A stretch of DNA of 64,000 nt from NCBI RefSeq assembly GCF_022179805.1, contig NZ_BPUO01000005.1, positions 1 to 64,000 on the forward strand. Direction: 5' to 3'. Made by a program: the position numbers and the translations under genes. Position 1 is the stretch's first letter. Each line of letters starts with the position of its first letter. Under the pieces are notes generated by a model. It was not told where the DNA came from. It saw nothing but the letters and a program-made list of their open reading frames with translations, and did not search any database. This stretch comes from Cupriavidus pauculus. Lineage in GTDB: Bacteria; Pseudomonadota; Gammaproteobacteria; Burkholderiales; Burkholderiaceae. Positions 43,665 through 52,230 of the stretch are shown here, piece by piece.

Positions 43665-44254
43665 TACGCTGCGTACCAGACGCCGAGTTGCTCCGCCTCG
43701 GCGCCCATGCGCTGGAACTGCCGGTCCGGCATCTCCGGCTGCGGCTTCGCCGGTCCGAACTGCGGCGCCTCCGGCTCGGTTTTCAACACGACGAATACGG
43801 GGCCGCTGGCGTCGAGCAATGCGGGCAGCGCGTCGCCAAGCGCCGCGGCGTCGTCGAAAACTTGCGCGCTCGCGTAGCCGGCGGCCAGCGCCATGGCGCG
43901 GAAGTCCACGTCATGCCCGCCGGGCACGGGAAGGTTGGAGGCGCCGGCAAACTGGGCCCCGTTCTGTACGACAAAATGGAGCAGGTTGGTGGCGCCGGCA
44001 TCGGCGACGGTGATCAGCCCGCCGAGCTGCATCAGGAGGCTGGCGTCGCCGTCCACCACGATCACGCCGTGGTCCGGCCGCGCGAGTGCCAGCCCCAGAC
44101 CGAGACTCGCGGCGCCGCCCATCAGCGGCACCGAACTCAGGCGGCGTTCGGTCACGCCGAGCATGTCGAAGGCGAACATCGCCCCCATCGTCGCCACGAT
44201 CACGCGCCCGCCGCGCGCTTGTGCAATGGCCTTGCAGGCTTCCACGATTCGCAT
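43661..44254 (-). CDS. ThDP enzyme, PP-domain subunit (ComE-like decarboxylase beta)
   Basis: This 197-residue subunit has only the pyrophosphate-binding domain of ThDP decarboxylases. The ThDP/Mg2+ motif VVDGDASLLMQLGGL plus a downstream QN (about 84-120) corresponds to the usual GDG...NN pattern. The ATG at 44254 follows AAGGAGAACACC, so it beats an upstream GTG. It pairs with the PYR-domain subunit just upstream (44266-44793), as in ComD/ComE sulfopyruvate decarboxylase and some phosphonopyruvate-decarboxylase-like enzymes. Substrate unknown; a 2-oxo acid is expected. Confidence 0.83.
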   Translation of the reverse strand: MRIVEACKAIAQARGGRVIVATMGAMFAFDMLGVTERRLSSVPLMGGAASLGLGLALARPDHGVIVVDGDASLLMQLGGLITVADAGATNLLHFVVQNGAQFAGASNLPVPGGHDVDFRAMALAAGYASAQVFDDAAALGDALPALLDASGPVFVVLKTEPEAPQFGPAKPQPEMPDRQFQRMGAEAEQLGVWYAAY

Positions 44255-44265
44255 GGTGTTCTCCT

Positions 44266-44793
44266 TCAGTGCCACGCCACGGGGCGTCCGACGATCAGCG
44301 CCGCGGCGCCCCGACGGCTCTGCGCCGCGTCATAGGCGGCCGCCACAGCCACCAGGTCGGAAGCCTGTTCCAGTTGCCAATGCGGCACATTGAGGGTATC
44401 TAAGATCGGCTCCAGCAGATTGACGACACGCCGGCGCGACTGAATGCTCGGCTGCGCGAAGTTGTCGGTTTCGCGGCCGAACTGGCCGATCAGGAAGACA
44501 GTGGGAATGCGCGCGTCGAGCGCCACGGCGCGGATGGTGTTGATGCATGCGTAGAGACCCTGGTTCTGGATCACGACGAGCGGCCGCTTGCCGGCAATCG
44601 TCAGGCCCGCCGCTACGCAGACGGCCTGGTCCTCGTTGCACGTGCGGACCAGCGCCATCCCGCCTTCGCCGCGCTCCACGGCCTGATGCAGTGCAAGCTG
44701 GACGAAGTCCGGCACTGTGACAAAATGACTGACACCCGCCCCCCGCAATGCGGCAAGATAGGCGGATGCGCCAATGCCAAGATCGTCGGCCAT
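44266..44793 (-). CDS. ThDP enzyme, PYR-domain subunit (ComD-like decarboxylase alpha)
   Basis: This 175-residue subunit carries only the pyrimidine-binding domain. The cofactor-activating Glu lies in the RTCNEDQAV motif (near residue 54). The segments AGKRPLVVIQNQGLYACINT and IGQFGRETDNFAQPSIQSRR are typical of ComD-like proteins. It is the first gene of the minus-strand operon PYR subunit-PP subunit-GMC oxidoreductase, with an 11-bp gap to the next gene. The two subunits should assemble into one active decarboxylase. Confidence 0.83.
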   Translation of the reverse strand: MADDLGIGASAYLAALRGAGVSHFVTVPDFVQLALHQAVERGEGGMALVRTCNEDQAVCVAAGLTIAGKRPLVVIQNQGLYACINTIRAVALDARIPTVFLIGQFGRETDNFAQPSIQSRRRVVNLLEPILDTLNVPHWQLEQASDLVAVAAAYDAAQSRRGAAALIVGRPVAWH

Positions 44794-44864
44794 TGCTGTC
44801 TCCTGGAATTCTGTGAATGTGCCGGCGATTCTAGGGAGGCGCGTCCCTCAAATCTGTAAAGAAC

Positions 44865-45581
44865 ATGACAGAATCCGCTCGGCCCTCGCACCGTGCCCTG
44901 GCCTCCGCCGTACTGAAACGCGTCAGCTGGTTCAGCACCTGCAAGCCGGAAACCCTGGAAACGCTGCTGGACGAAGGACAGGTCAGGCTGCTCAGACGCG
45001 GCGAAGTCCTGACCCGACGGGGGGAGCCGGTCGAGCACCTCTGCCTGATCGTCGATGGTGTGCTGGAGGTCAGCGCCACCACACCGACCGGCAAGCGGCA
45101 TGTGGCACGCTATCTGGAACCGGGCCAGTTGATGAACCTGATCCCGGTGCTGGATGAGCAAGGCGCCATCCATGACGCCGTGGCCCATGAAGACACCGTC
45201 GTCCTGCTGCTCGGCAAGGCACTGGTCCAGCGGACGCTGGCCAGCGAGCCGGAGCTTGCCCTGGCGCTCATGCGACTGCTTTGCCTGCGCTCCCGCCTGA
45301 CCTACCTGAACCTTGCCGAGAGTTCGCTAGCCACGCTGCGTGCGCGTTGCGCGCGAACGCTGCTCCACATGGTGGACCCCTACGGAATGCCACGCACGGA
45401 CGGCGTGTCGATTTCGCTGAAGCTCTCCCAGGACGAGTTCGCCGACATGGTGGGCCGCTCGCGCCCTATCGTGAACAAGGAACTCAAGCAGCTTGAGCGC
45501 GACGGCGTCATCCGCATTACCTACTCGCATTTCCTGGTTCTCGACGTGACAGCATTGAGCGCGATCGCTGCCGAAATGTGA
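44865..45581 (+). CDS. Crp/Fnr-family transcriptional regulator
   Basis: This 238-residue regulator has an N-terminal cyclic-nucleotide-binding-type beta-roll (about 25-130; LLRRGEVLTRRGEPVEHL then CLIVDGVLEVSA) and a C-terminal helix-turn-helix (about 175-225; LKLSQDEFADMVGRSRPIVN). It lacks the N-terminal Cys cluster of Fnr, so oxygen sensing by iron-sulfur is unlikely. It is divergent from the ThDP/GMC operon, with 71 bp between starts, and is its likely regulator. I see no clear TTGAT-N4-ATCAA site in that gap, so its operator differs from classical Fnr. Confidence 0.88.
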   Translation: MTESARPSHRALASAVLKRVSWFSTCKPETLETLLDEGQVRLLRRGEVLTRRGEPVEHLCLIVDGVLEVSATTPTGKRHVARYLEPGQLMNLIPVLDEQGAIHDAVAHEDTVVLLLGKALVQRTLASEPELALALMRLLCLRSRLTYLNLAESSLATLRARCARTLLHMVDPYGMPRTDGVSISLKLSQDEFADMVGRSRPIVNKELKQLERDGVIRITYSHFLVLDVTALSAIAAEM

Positions 45582-45718
45582 GGGCGCTCGCGGTGGGAGC
45601 GATTGATCCCGAATGGCTGAATTCAACAGGGCAAGCGCCATTCCGAGACATGTCTGCGAATGGCGGAGTCATTGAGCCGGTGCGACGGCGAACCCTGAGT
45701 ATCCGCTTGAGCGCAAGC

Positions 45719-45848
45719 GCACCTGTGGACTCGAAGCTGACTCCGCAATCGTCTTGGCGTTTGGGTCGGCGTATTCGTAGCCCACAGGTGCATGTCCCGC
45801 CTTCACTGGCAGCTTCGCTGCCAATCCCAAAGTATCGATGAAGGCGGG
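45719..45848. repeat. Two adjacent long-arm hairpins in a gene-free region
   Basis: GCACCTGTGG (45719-45728) pairs exactly with CCACAGGTGC (45782-45791). Four bases later CCCGCCTTCA (45796-45805) pairs exactly with TGAAGGCGGG (45839-45848), and inside it GGCAGC-TTC-GCTGCC (45808-45822) forms a tight hairpin. Together they make a structured 130-bp block. The rest of 45582-46346 has no gene I can support. Confidence 0.7.
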
Positions 45849-46346
45849 GCGGACTACCTATAAAGGGGCGCGTAACGCTGATTGAGCTTTGCTGCGCCTG
45901 TGAATGAGGGTCGACGACCGAGTCCGGCCATTTTGCGTCGCTCGTGACCCCGGCCATGAACGGCCGGCCTCGGATTTGTAACGGCCGTTCCACCACCAGT
46001 TTTTTCAAGAATGTTGACATATTGAAACGCACCAAGAATGAACATTCGTTAGTGCGCTAGGGAACAGACGTCGGCCAATCCGGCACTCATGCGGGTTCTG
46101 AAGATCATTCGGCCACGCTACCCATGGCACCAGGCCATCCTTCATGAAATCGCTGGCAAGGCTCTCGCTTGGAAGCATCCATCCGACTGAAATATCTTAA
46201 ATCGCCCAAGAAAAGTTTCACTTCCCCAGCGCTCCCCTTATCGGAAGTATTGCCATTGGTGAGTGCTGCCAAACGTGGTCTTCGGCGGGCACCGCGCATC
46301 GCGTCAATAGCGCTGTCAAAGGCAAGTAGATGCCTAGGAGTGGTGC

Positions 46347-47621
46347 ATGGGAAAGCGCAGCAAGGTAAGCCGTCGGAACGTTCCGCAGATGGCAGTCGAC
46401 ACGCGACCAGGCTTCTCGATTGGTGCGCGAACGGGCGCCACGTTTTCGCGTACGTCGCGCCAATGGCTTTGGGGGCTTCTCATACTTGGTGTTTCGGCTG
46501 GACTGGGAGCCACCACCACATGGTGGCTCCATTCGCCGATGCAGACTGCCGCCACAGAGGTGGTGGAGGGAAACGGTCGCAGCGGTCCGGTCGGCATGGT
46601 TCATATCCCAGGCGGCGAGTTCCTGATGGGCAGCGACAGCAAGATGGCGCAGCTCAATGAGAAGCCCGCCCACAAGGCGCGAGTGCGTGGATTCTGGATG
46701 GACAAGCACCACGTTACGAATGCGCAGTTCCGCAAGTTCGTCGATGCCACCGGCTATGTCACCACGGCCGAACGGGTACCGGACTGGGAGACGATCAAAG
46801 TTCAGCTTCCCCCCGGTACGCCGCGCCCGCCCGCCGGCACGCTGGTCGCAGGTGGCCTCGTGTTCGTCGGGACCAACAAGCCTGTTCCACTGCAGGACCT
46901 CTCTCAATGGTGGCGCTATGTACCGGGCGCCAACTGGCGGCATCCGGGTGGCCCAGACACATCGATCGTGGGCAAGGACGACCATCCGGTTGTGCAGGTC
47001 TCGTTTGAAGACGCACAGGCTTACGCGAAATGGATAGGCAAGCGGCTGCCGACCGAAGCGGAGTGGGAATTTGCCGCACGCGGCGGTCTCGAGCAGGCAA
47101 CCTATACGTGGGGCGAGCAATTCTCGCCCGATGGCAAGCAGATGGCCAATGTCTGGCAAGGCCAGCAGGGGCAGCCGTTCCCCGTGGTCAGTCCCAAGGC
47201 CGGAGGTGCGGTCGGTACCAGCCCGGTGGGCACCTTTCCGCCTAACGGATATGGCTTGTCCGACATGACTGGCAACGCTTGGCAATGGGTGGCCGACTGG
47301 TACCGCAGCGACCAGTTCCAGCGTGAAGCTGCAAGTGGCAAAGTGGCCGACAACCCGATGGGTCCACTGGTTTCATGGGATCCCGCGGATCCTGGCGTGC
47401 CCTTCGACGCCCCCAAGCGGGTTTCGCGCGGCGGCTCCTTTCTCTGCAATGAGGACTTTTGCCTGAGCTATCGCCCCAGCGCTCGGCAAGGGACGGATCC
47501 GTACAACAGCATGTCGCACCTTGGTTTCCGATTGGTCATGGACGACAGCGCTTGGGCTGACCGAAACCGAGACGGAGCACTCGCCAGCGCCGATCGCTCT
47601 CTAAAGCAAGCCCCCAATTAG
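46347..47621 (+). CDS. Formylglycine-generating enzyme (sulfatase activator)
   Basis: The 424-residue FGE/SUMF1-family protein converts the active-site Cys of sulfatases to formylglycine. It has an N-terminal membrane segment (about 41-61, LWGLLILGVSAGLGATTTWW) then the FGE-sulfatase fold (MVHIPGGEFLMGSDS at 84; RLPTEAEWEFAARGG at 233). Both copper-binding active-site cysteines are present, Cys367 and Cys372 in RGGSFLCNEDFC, so it is a genuine aerobic FGE rather than a Cys-less homologue. The ATG at 46347 follows AGGAG. The sulfatase two genes downstream is its obvious substrate. The anchor suggests modification at or near the membrane, before or during export. Confidence 0.92.
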   Translation: MGKRSKVSRRNVPQMAVDTRPGFSIGARTGATFSRTSRQWLWGLLILGVSAGLGATTTWWLHSPMQTAATEVVEGNGRSGPVGMVHIPGGEFLMGSDSKMAQLNEKPAHKARVRGFWMDKHHVTNAQFRKFVDATGYVTTAERVPDWETIKVQLPPGTPRPPAGTLVAGGLVFVGTNKPVPLQDLSQWWRYVPGANWRHPGGPDTSIVGKDDHPVVQVSFEDAQAYAKWIGKRLPTEAEWEFAARGGLEQATYTWGEQFSPDGKQMANVWQGQQGQPFPVVSPKAGGAVGTSPVGTFPPNGYGLSDMTGNAWQWVADWYRSDQFQREAASGKVADNPMGPLVSWDPADPGVPFDAPKRVSRGGSFLCNEDFCLSYRPSARQGTDPYNSMSHLGFRLVMDDSAWADRNRDGALASADRSLKQAPN

Positions 47622-47650
47622 CCACTCTTCGTCCTACGCGACTTCGCATC

Positions 47651-48718
47651 ATGCGCCAGCCCCCACTCTCTCAGCGCCTGCTCGCCGGCGTCGGCACCAT
47701 ATTGCTGTTTGCCGGACTTAGTCTGTCCGGTTGCACTGTACCAGCCACGCCGGCGACGTCGCCTCAACAGGCGCCCGCGGCCACGTCGCCAACGGCTGTG
47801 CAAGCGCTGCCGTCATGGCGCGACGGTGCCGCACGCCAGGCGCTGATAAAGTTCGTCGCGGATGTGACCACGCCTGGCACGTCCTCCTACGTTCCACCCG
47901 AAGCCCGCATCGCCGTTTTCGACAACGATGGCACGCTGTGGAGCGAGCAGCCGATGTATTTCCAGATCGCGTTCCTGCTCGACCAGGTGAAGGCCGCTGC
48001 TTCGAAGCACCCCGAGTGGCGTAGCAACCCGACTTACAAGGCATTGATAGCCAATGACATGGCCGGGGTCATGCGCGACCAGAAAGCATTGCTGGCGCTA
48101 ATCGCCGCCGCGAACAGTGGTATGACAGTGGACGAATATGATCGCACCATCCGGGACTGGCTCGCCACCGCACGTCATCCCAAGTTCAACCGTCCTTACA
48201 CCGAACTCGTCTTCCAGCCACAACTCGAGTTGCTCTCCTACCTGCGTGCCAACGGATTCAAGACCTATATCGTCTCTGGCGGCACGATCGACTTCATGCG
48301 GCCGTGGAGCCAGGCGGTTTACGGGATTCCCCCTGAGCAGGTTATCGGCTCCTCGCAGGCCGTGCGATACACCGTGCAGGACGGCAAACCGGTGCTGCTG
48401 CGTGAACCTAAGCTCGACTTCATCGATGACGGACCTGGCAAGCCAGTTGGCATCTATCGCCATATCGGGCGGCGTCCCATTCTTGCCGTTGGCAATTCCG
48501 ATGGAGATTTCCAGATGCTCGAGTACACCATGGGCGGAGACGGCCCGCGTTTAGGCGTGCTGATCCACCACGACGACGCCGAACGCGAATTCGCCTACGA
48601 CCGCGCGTCCCATTTCGGCAAGCTTGACAAGGCCCTGGACGCGGCGCGTGACAAGGGTTGGTCCGTCGTGAGCATGAAGCAGGACTGGCAGCAGATATAC
48701 CCAACGCTCGGGCGATGA
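47651..48718 (+). CDS. HAD-family phosphatase, predicted lipoprotein
   Basis: This 355-residue haloacid-dehalogenase superfamily hydrolase has a lipoprotein signal (LFAGLSLSGC, Cys28). Motif I is AVFDNDGTLWSEQ (nucleophile Asp and general-acid Asp near residues 97-99). A Ser/Thr motif lies in YIVSGGTIDF and the late GNSDGDF loop provides the metal ligands. It resembles periplasmic phosphoserine-phosphatase-like enzymes. It sits between the FGE and the sulfatase in the same direction (gap 29 bp), so it may hydrolyse a phosphate ester released together with sulfate. That link is inference. Confidence 0.88.
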   Translation: MRQPPLSQRLLAGVGTILLFAGLSLSGCTVPATPATSPQQAPAATSPTAVQALPSWRDGAARQALIKFVADVTTPGTSSYVPPEARIAVFDNDGTLWSEQPMYFQIAFLLDQVKAAASKHPEWRSNPTYKALIANDMAGVMRDQKALLALIAAANSGMTVDEYDRTIRDWLATARHPKFNRPYTELVFQPQLELLSYLRANGFKTYIVSGGTIDFMRPWSQAVYGIPPEQVIGSSQAVRYTVQDGKPVLLREPKLDFIDDGPGKPVGIYRHIGRRPILAVGNSDGDFQMLEYTMGGDGPRLGVLIHHDDAEREFAYDRASHFGKLDKALDAARDKGWSVVSMKQDWQQIYPTLGR

Positions 48719-48804
48719 TGCGGTAGCCCGGTCCAGGGTACTACGAGCAGGAATACGGCTACCGTCTGTCGCGGAAAGCCGGATGTGACAACTCGGAGGA
48801 CACC

Positions 48805-50454
48805 ATGAAGCGAACACTAATGCGGTGGTTGGCGTTGTTGGCGTGCGCGCTGGCAATCCCCGCCTGGGCGCAGAACAAGCCGAATATCGTCTTAATTGTC
48901 TCCGACGATACAGGCTATGGGGATTTGGGTCCGTATGGCGGTGGCGAGGGACGGGGCATGCCGACACCTAACATCGATCGCATGGCAGCGGAAGGTATGA
49001 CCTTCTACTCATTCTATGCTCAGGCAAGCTGCACACCCGGTCGTGCGGCGATCCAGACCGGACGCATTCCAAACCGCAGTGGCATGACCACCGTTGCCTT
49101 CCAGGGTCAAGGCGGCGGCTTGCCTAAAGCAGAATGGACACTGGCGTCAGTACTAAAGACAGCAGGATACAGCACGTTCTTCACGGGCAAATGGCATCTG
49201 GGGGAAGCGGACTACGCGCTGCCGAACGCTCAGGGCTACGACGAAATGCGCTACGTCGGCCTGTACCACCTGAACGCCTACACCTATGCGGACCAGAGCT
49301 GGTTCCCTGGCATGGACCCTGAACTGCGTGCAATGTTCAAGAAGGTCACACGCGGGTCATTGTCGGCCAAGGCCGGCGAACAGGCGAAGGAAGACTTCGC
49401 CATCAATGGCCAGTACGTCGACAAGCCCACTGAGAAAACCTCGGAATATCCCAATGGTGTGGTCGGCATCCCCTTCTTCGATGGGTATGTAGAAAAGGCC
49501 GCTATCGAGTACCTCGACAAGGCGAGCCAGGCTGGCAAGCCATTCTTTATGAACGTCAACTTCATGAAGGTGCACCAGCCAAACATGCCACATCCCGACT
49601 ACCAGTACAAATCTTTGTCCAAGTCCAAGTATGCCGACTCCGTGGTCGAGCTCGACGCGCGAATCGGCCACATCATGGATAAGATCCGGGCGCTTGGCCT
49701 CGACAAGAACACGCTGGTCATCTACACAACCGACAACGGCGCTTGGCAGGATGTCTACCCAGACGCTGGCTACACCCCGCTCCGCGGTACCAAGGGAACG
49801 GTCAGAGAAGGGGGTAACCGGGTACCGGCAATCGCGTGGATGCCTGGCAAGATCAAGCCTGAATCCAAGAATCACGACCTTCTGGGCGGACTAGATCTGA
49901 TGGCCACATTTGCTTCGGTCGCCGGCATCAAGCTTCCCACCAATGACCGGGATGGCAAGCCCATCATCTTCGACAGTTTCGACATGTCGCCGGTGCTGTT
50001 CGGAACGGGAAAATCGGCGCGCAAGTCTTGGTTCTTCTTTACGGAAAACGAGCTCACGCCAGGAGCCGTTCGCGTCGGCAACTACAAGGCAGTCTTCAAC
50101 CTACGCGGGGACAATGGCCAATCGACAGGCGGACTTGCAGTGGATAGCAATCTTGGGTGGAAGGGACCGGAAAAGTATGTGGCTACGGTTCCGCAAATCT
50201 TCGATTTGTGGGCAGATCCGCAAGAACGCTATGACCTGTTCATGAACAATTTTACAGAGAGCACCTGGACGCTCGTCACGTTCAATCAGGCGGTCGGCGA
50301 TCTCATGAAGACGTACCTCAAGTATCCCCCACGCAAGCTGCAGAGCGAGGGCTACTCGGGACCAATCACTTTAACGCAATACCAGCGTTTCCAGTACGTC
50401 CGCGAAGCGCTGCAAAAAGAAGGGTTCAATATCCCCTTGCCTAGCGGCAATTGA
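48805..50454 (+). CDS. Arylsulfatase, Cys-type, periplasmic
   Basis: This 549-residue sulfatase has a Sec signal peptide (LLACALAIPAWAQ). The sulfatase signature SCTPGRAAIQTG puts the formylglycine precursor at Cys76 with Arg80. Metal ligands are Asp34-Asp35 (SDDTGYGD) and the later TDNG motif near residue 310. The start follows TCGGAGGACACC. It hydrolyses sulfate esters to sulfate. The Cys-type motif needs FGE, and the FGE gene is in the same operon. The C-terminal third is typical of type I sulfatases that act on aryl or small-molecule sulfates. Confidence 0.93.
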   Translation: MKRTLMRWLALLACALAIPAWAQNKPNIVLIVSDDTGYGDLGPYGGGEGRGMPTPNIDRMAAEGMTFYSFYAQASCTPGRAAIQTGRIPNRSGMTTVAFQGQGGGLPKAEWTLASVLKTAGYSTFFTGKWHLGEADYALPNAQGYDEMRYVGLYHLNAYTYADQSWFPGMDPELRAMFKKVTRGSLSAKAGEQAKEDFAINGQYVDKPTEKTSEYPNGVVGIPFFDGYVEKAAIEYLDKASQAGKPFFMNVNFMKVHQPNMPHPDYQYKSLSKSKYADSVVELDARIGHIMDKIRALGLDKNTLVIYTTDNGAWQDVYPDAGYTPLRGTKGTVREGGNRVPAIAWMPGKIKPESKNHDLLGGLDLMATFASVAGIKLPTNDRDGKPIIFDSFDMSPVLFGTGKSARKSWFFFTENELTPGAVRVGNYKAVFNLRGDNGQSTGGLAVDSNLGWKGPEKYVATVPQIFDLWADPQERYDLFMNNFTESTWTLVTFNQAVGDLMKTYLKYPPRKLQSEGYSGPITLTQYQRFQYVREALQKEGFNIPLPSGN

Positions 50455-50516
50455 CGACCCACGCGTCGAGGAAGTCGGTGCGCTCCTTGCGCGTCGACTT
50501 CCGCAGCCATTGAATC

Positions 50517-51281
50517 ATGAGCCAACTTATTCGCCATCCCCCCATCCTCTTCGTCCTGCTGCTGGTGATGCTGACGGTTGCGACGGCCCTCGGCGCATTT
50601 GTACTGCGCCGCATCCGGCCACTACGCAGCGAAGGCCGGGAGGATTTCAACATCATTCAGGGAGCCACGCTCACGCTTCTGGCGCTGTCAATAGGATTTA
50701 CGCTGTCCATGGCAGTCGGAAGATACGATCAGCGTAAGAACCTCGAAGAGGAGGAGGCCAATGCCATCGGGACAGAATATCTACGCGCAGACCTGATTGA
50801 AGGGCCTGAAGCCGCTACCGTGAAGGTGCTGCTTAGCCGCTATCTCGATCTTCGCTTGCACTACTACCAAACGCGCGACCGGGAACGCCTTAGCCGGATC
50901 GCTGCGGACACCGCGCGAACTTAGGATGAGATGTGGGCAATTGTTCGAGCTACAGCGCATGCTAGGCCGAATCCCATTTCTGCGCTCGTGGTGACTGGCA
51001 TGAACGATGTGATCAATTCGCAGGGCTACGCCGAAGCCACATGGTTGAATCGCATCCCTGTATCGGCGTGGTGCCTGATGATTGCCATCGCATTCTTCAG
51101 CACCTTCATGCAAGGCTATGGTGCACGGGCCGAGACGTCGAAAGCCTTCTTGCTTCTCGTGCTACCCATGACGGTGTCACTCTCTCTTGCACTGATTGCG
51201 GATATCGACAGTCCTCAAGGCGGACTGATTCAAGTCGCACCCCAAAATCTGCAGAATCTTGCGGCATCTCTTCAACATTAA
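50517..51281 (+). pseudogene. DUF4239 (bestrophin-like) membrane protein split by amber codon
   Basis: Two frame-matched pieces, 50517-50924 and 50931-51281, form one DUF4239-like membrane protein of about 254 codons. There are two N-terminal membrane segments (PILFVLLLVMLTVATALGAF; then LLALSIGFTLSM), a soluble helical part, and two C-terminal segments. They are separated only by a TAG at 50922-50924 (DTART-stop-DEMW, where Gln is expected). A single C-to-T change would create it. It may be a dead channel-like protein or read through at low level. It is the last gene of the sulfatase operon. Confidence 0.75.
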
Positions 51282-51362
51282 GCGCTTCCGACCGATCTCA
51301 ACACTCGGCCGATTCGTCCTTTTCGGAAGGCGATGTCTAAGCGGTAACCGCCCTAGCTGGCG

Positions 51363-51392
51363 CCGGCGCGAATATTCAGGCGCCGGATTTTC
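51363..51392 (+). terminator. Terminator of the sulfatase operon
   Basis: CCGGCGC (51363-51369) pairs with GCGCCGG (51380-51386) across a 10-base loop and is followed by ATTTTCC. It is 82 bp after the DUF4239 stop. Confidence 0.7.
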
Positions 51393-52197
51393 CTTACCGT
51401 CGTAGGAACGTCCACCCCTGGCCTGGCGACATGGGTTGCTTATGCGTAGTCGCACGGGCGACCAACGTCCCTTTTTCCCATTAACAAGAGTCATCCGGCT
51501 CAACGCAATCGAACGGCCGAGAAGGGTCGGGAACGGTCTTCGGCCATAGCTATTCCTTTGCTCGATGCGCAAGTTCTCGATCGACTGCCCTGCATTGACA
51601 GTGGGCTGCAGCCGATTCCGCAGATGGCCGACTCCATTCCACGTAGGGTCATTGGCGTCGCGCAAACGGTCGCGCCGGAGGCAGCGGCGACGGCCACGCC
51701 AGCCGCGTCAACACATCCTGCCGCCAAAACGTGCTCGTAGGTCGACCCGAGGCAGGCCATCGGAGACTGATCCACAGGCCCGCGTCAGCGCAGTTGCGCA
51801 TTGCTGCGCCAAGGGTTGCGTAGAGGTCGGGGGCACCCGACGGCAGCCGATTCGTTAGCCCATGCCAGCACCCGGCCGGCGCACATTCTGCATCGTGTGC
51901 CTATCCATCGCGATGATCTAAAACGTTAGCGAAGAGATATGAGCGAGCTGGCGCCGAATCGCTCCGATGACGCCTCTGCCGACTGGCCATCGCCAAGCCG
52001 ACCGCGCAGGTGGCGGTCAGCCGCCTCACGCAAGGACGCGCCCTCGTACCGGACGGCAGCCGGGAAATTCGCTACCGCGCAAGGCATTGACCTATAAGGA
52101 AAATTCCGTCCGCACCACCAGGTTTTGCGCGGAAAGTACGATAGCCCCTAGAAACGCACCCCGGTGGGCAAGGATCGCTAGTCCAAACGCGTCGCTT
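51393..52197. other. Gene-free stretch with repeat debris
   Basis: No gene is supported. Around 51480-51560 is debris that resembles 27860-27930 (reverse-strand strings EDRSRPFSAVR versus EDSCRPFSAIR). The 98-bp repeat copy at 52051-52148 lies in the right half. Confidence 0.5.
52051..52148. repeat. 98-bp dispersed repeat, copy 2
   Basis: This matches 35773-35870 base for base at 78 of 98 positions without a gap. It is 50 bp before the tetR operator. Confidence 0.75.
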
Positions 52198-52225
52198 GAT
52201 TATGGAAACGATATGACCCATAATC
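52198..52225. promoter_or_regulatory. TetR operator (GATTATGG / CCATAATC)
   Basis: GATTATGG (52198-52205) and CCATAATC (52218-52225) are a perfect 8-bp inverted repeat with a 12-bp spacer. They lie just before the tetR start at 52231 and cover an alternative upstream ATG at 52213. This is the classic position of an autoregulatory TetR site. Confidence 0.8.
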
Positions 52226-52230
52226 GGCCC

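Noticed and set aside
41964..43877. A 637-codon + strand frame opposite the GMC and ThDP genes
   Set aside because: Very long, but it spans the overlap of two well-supported minus-strand genes and lacks any domain.
4749..44793. A dihydroxypropanesulfonate pathway made of the HpsN-like dehydrogenase and the ComDE-like decarboxylase
   Set aside because: They are about 38 kb apart with different regulators, and no sulfolactate dehydrogenase or sulfoacetaldehyde acetyltransferase was seen.
45719..45848. An integron attC site
   Set aside because: The arms lack the paired GTTRRRY/RYYYAAC core sites and no integrase or cassette is present.
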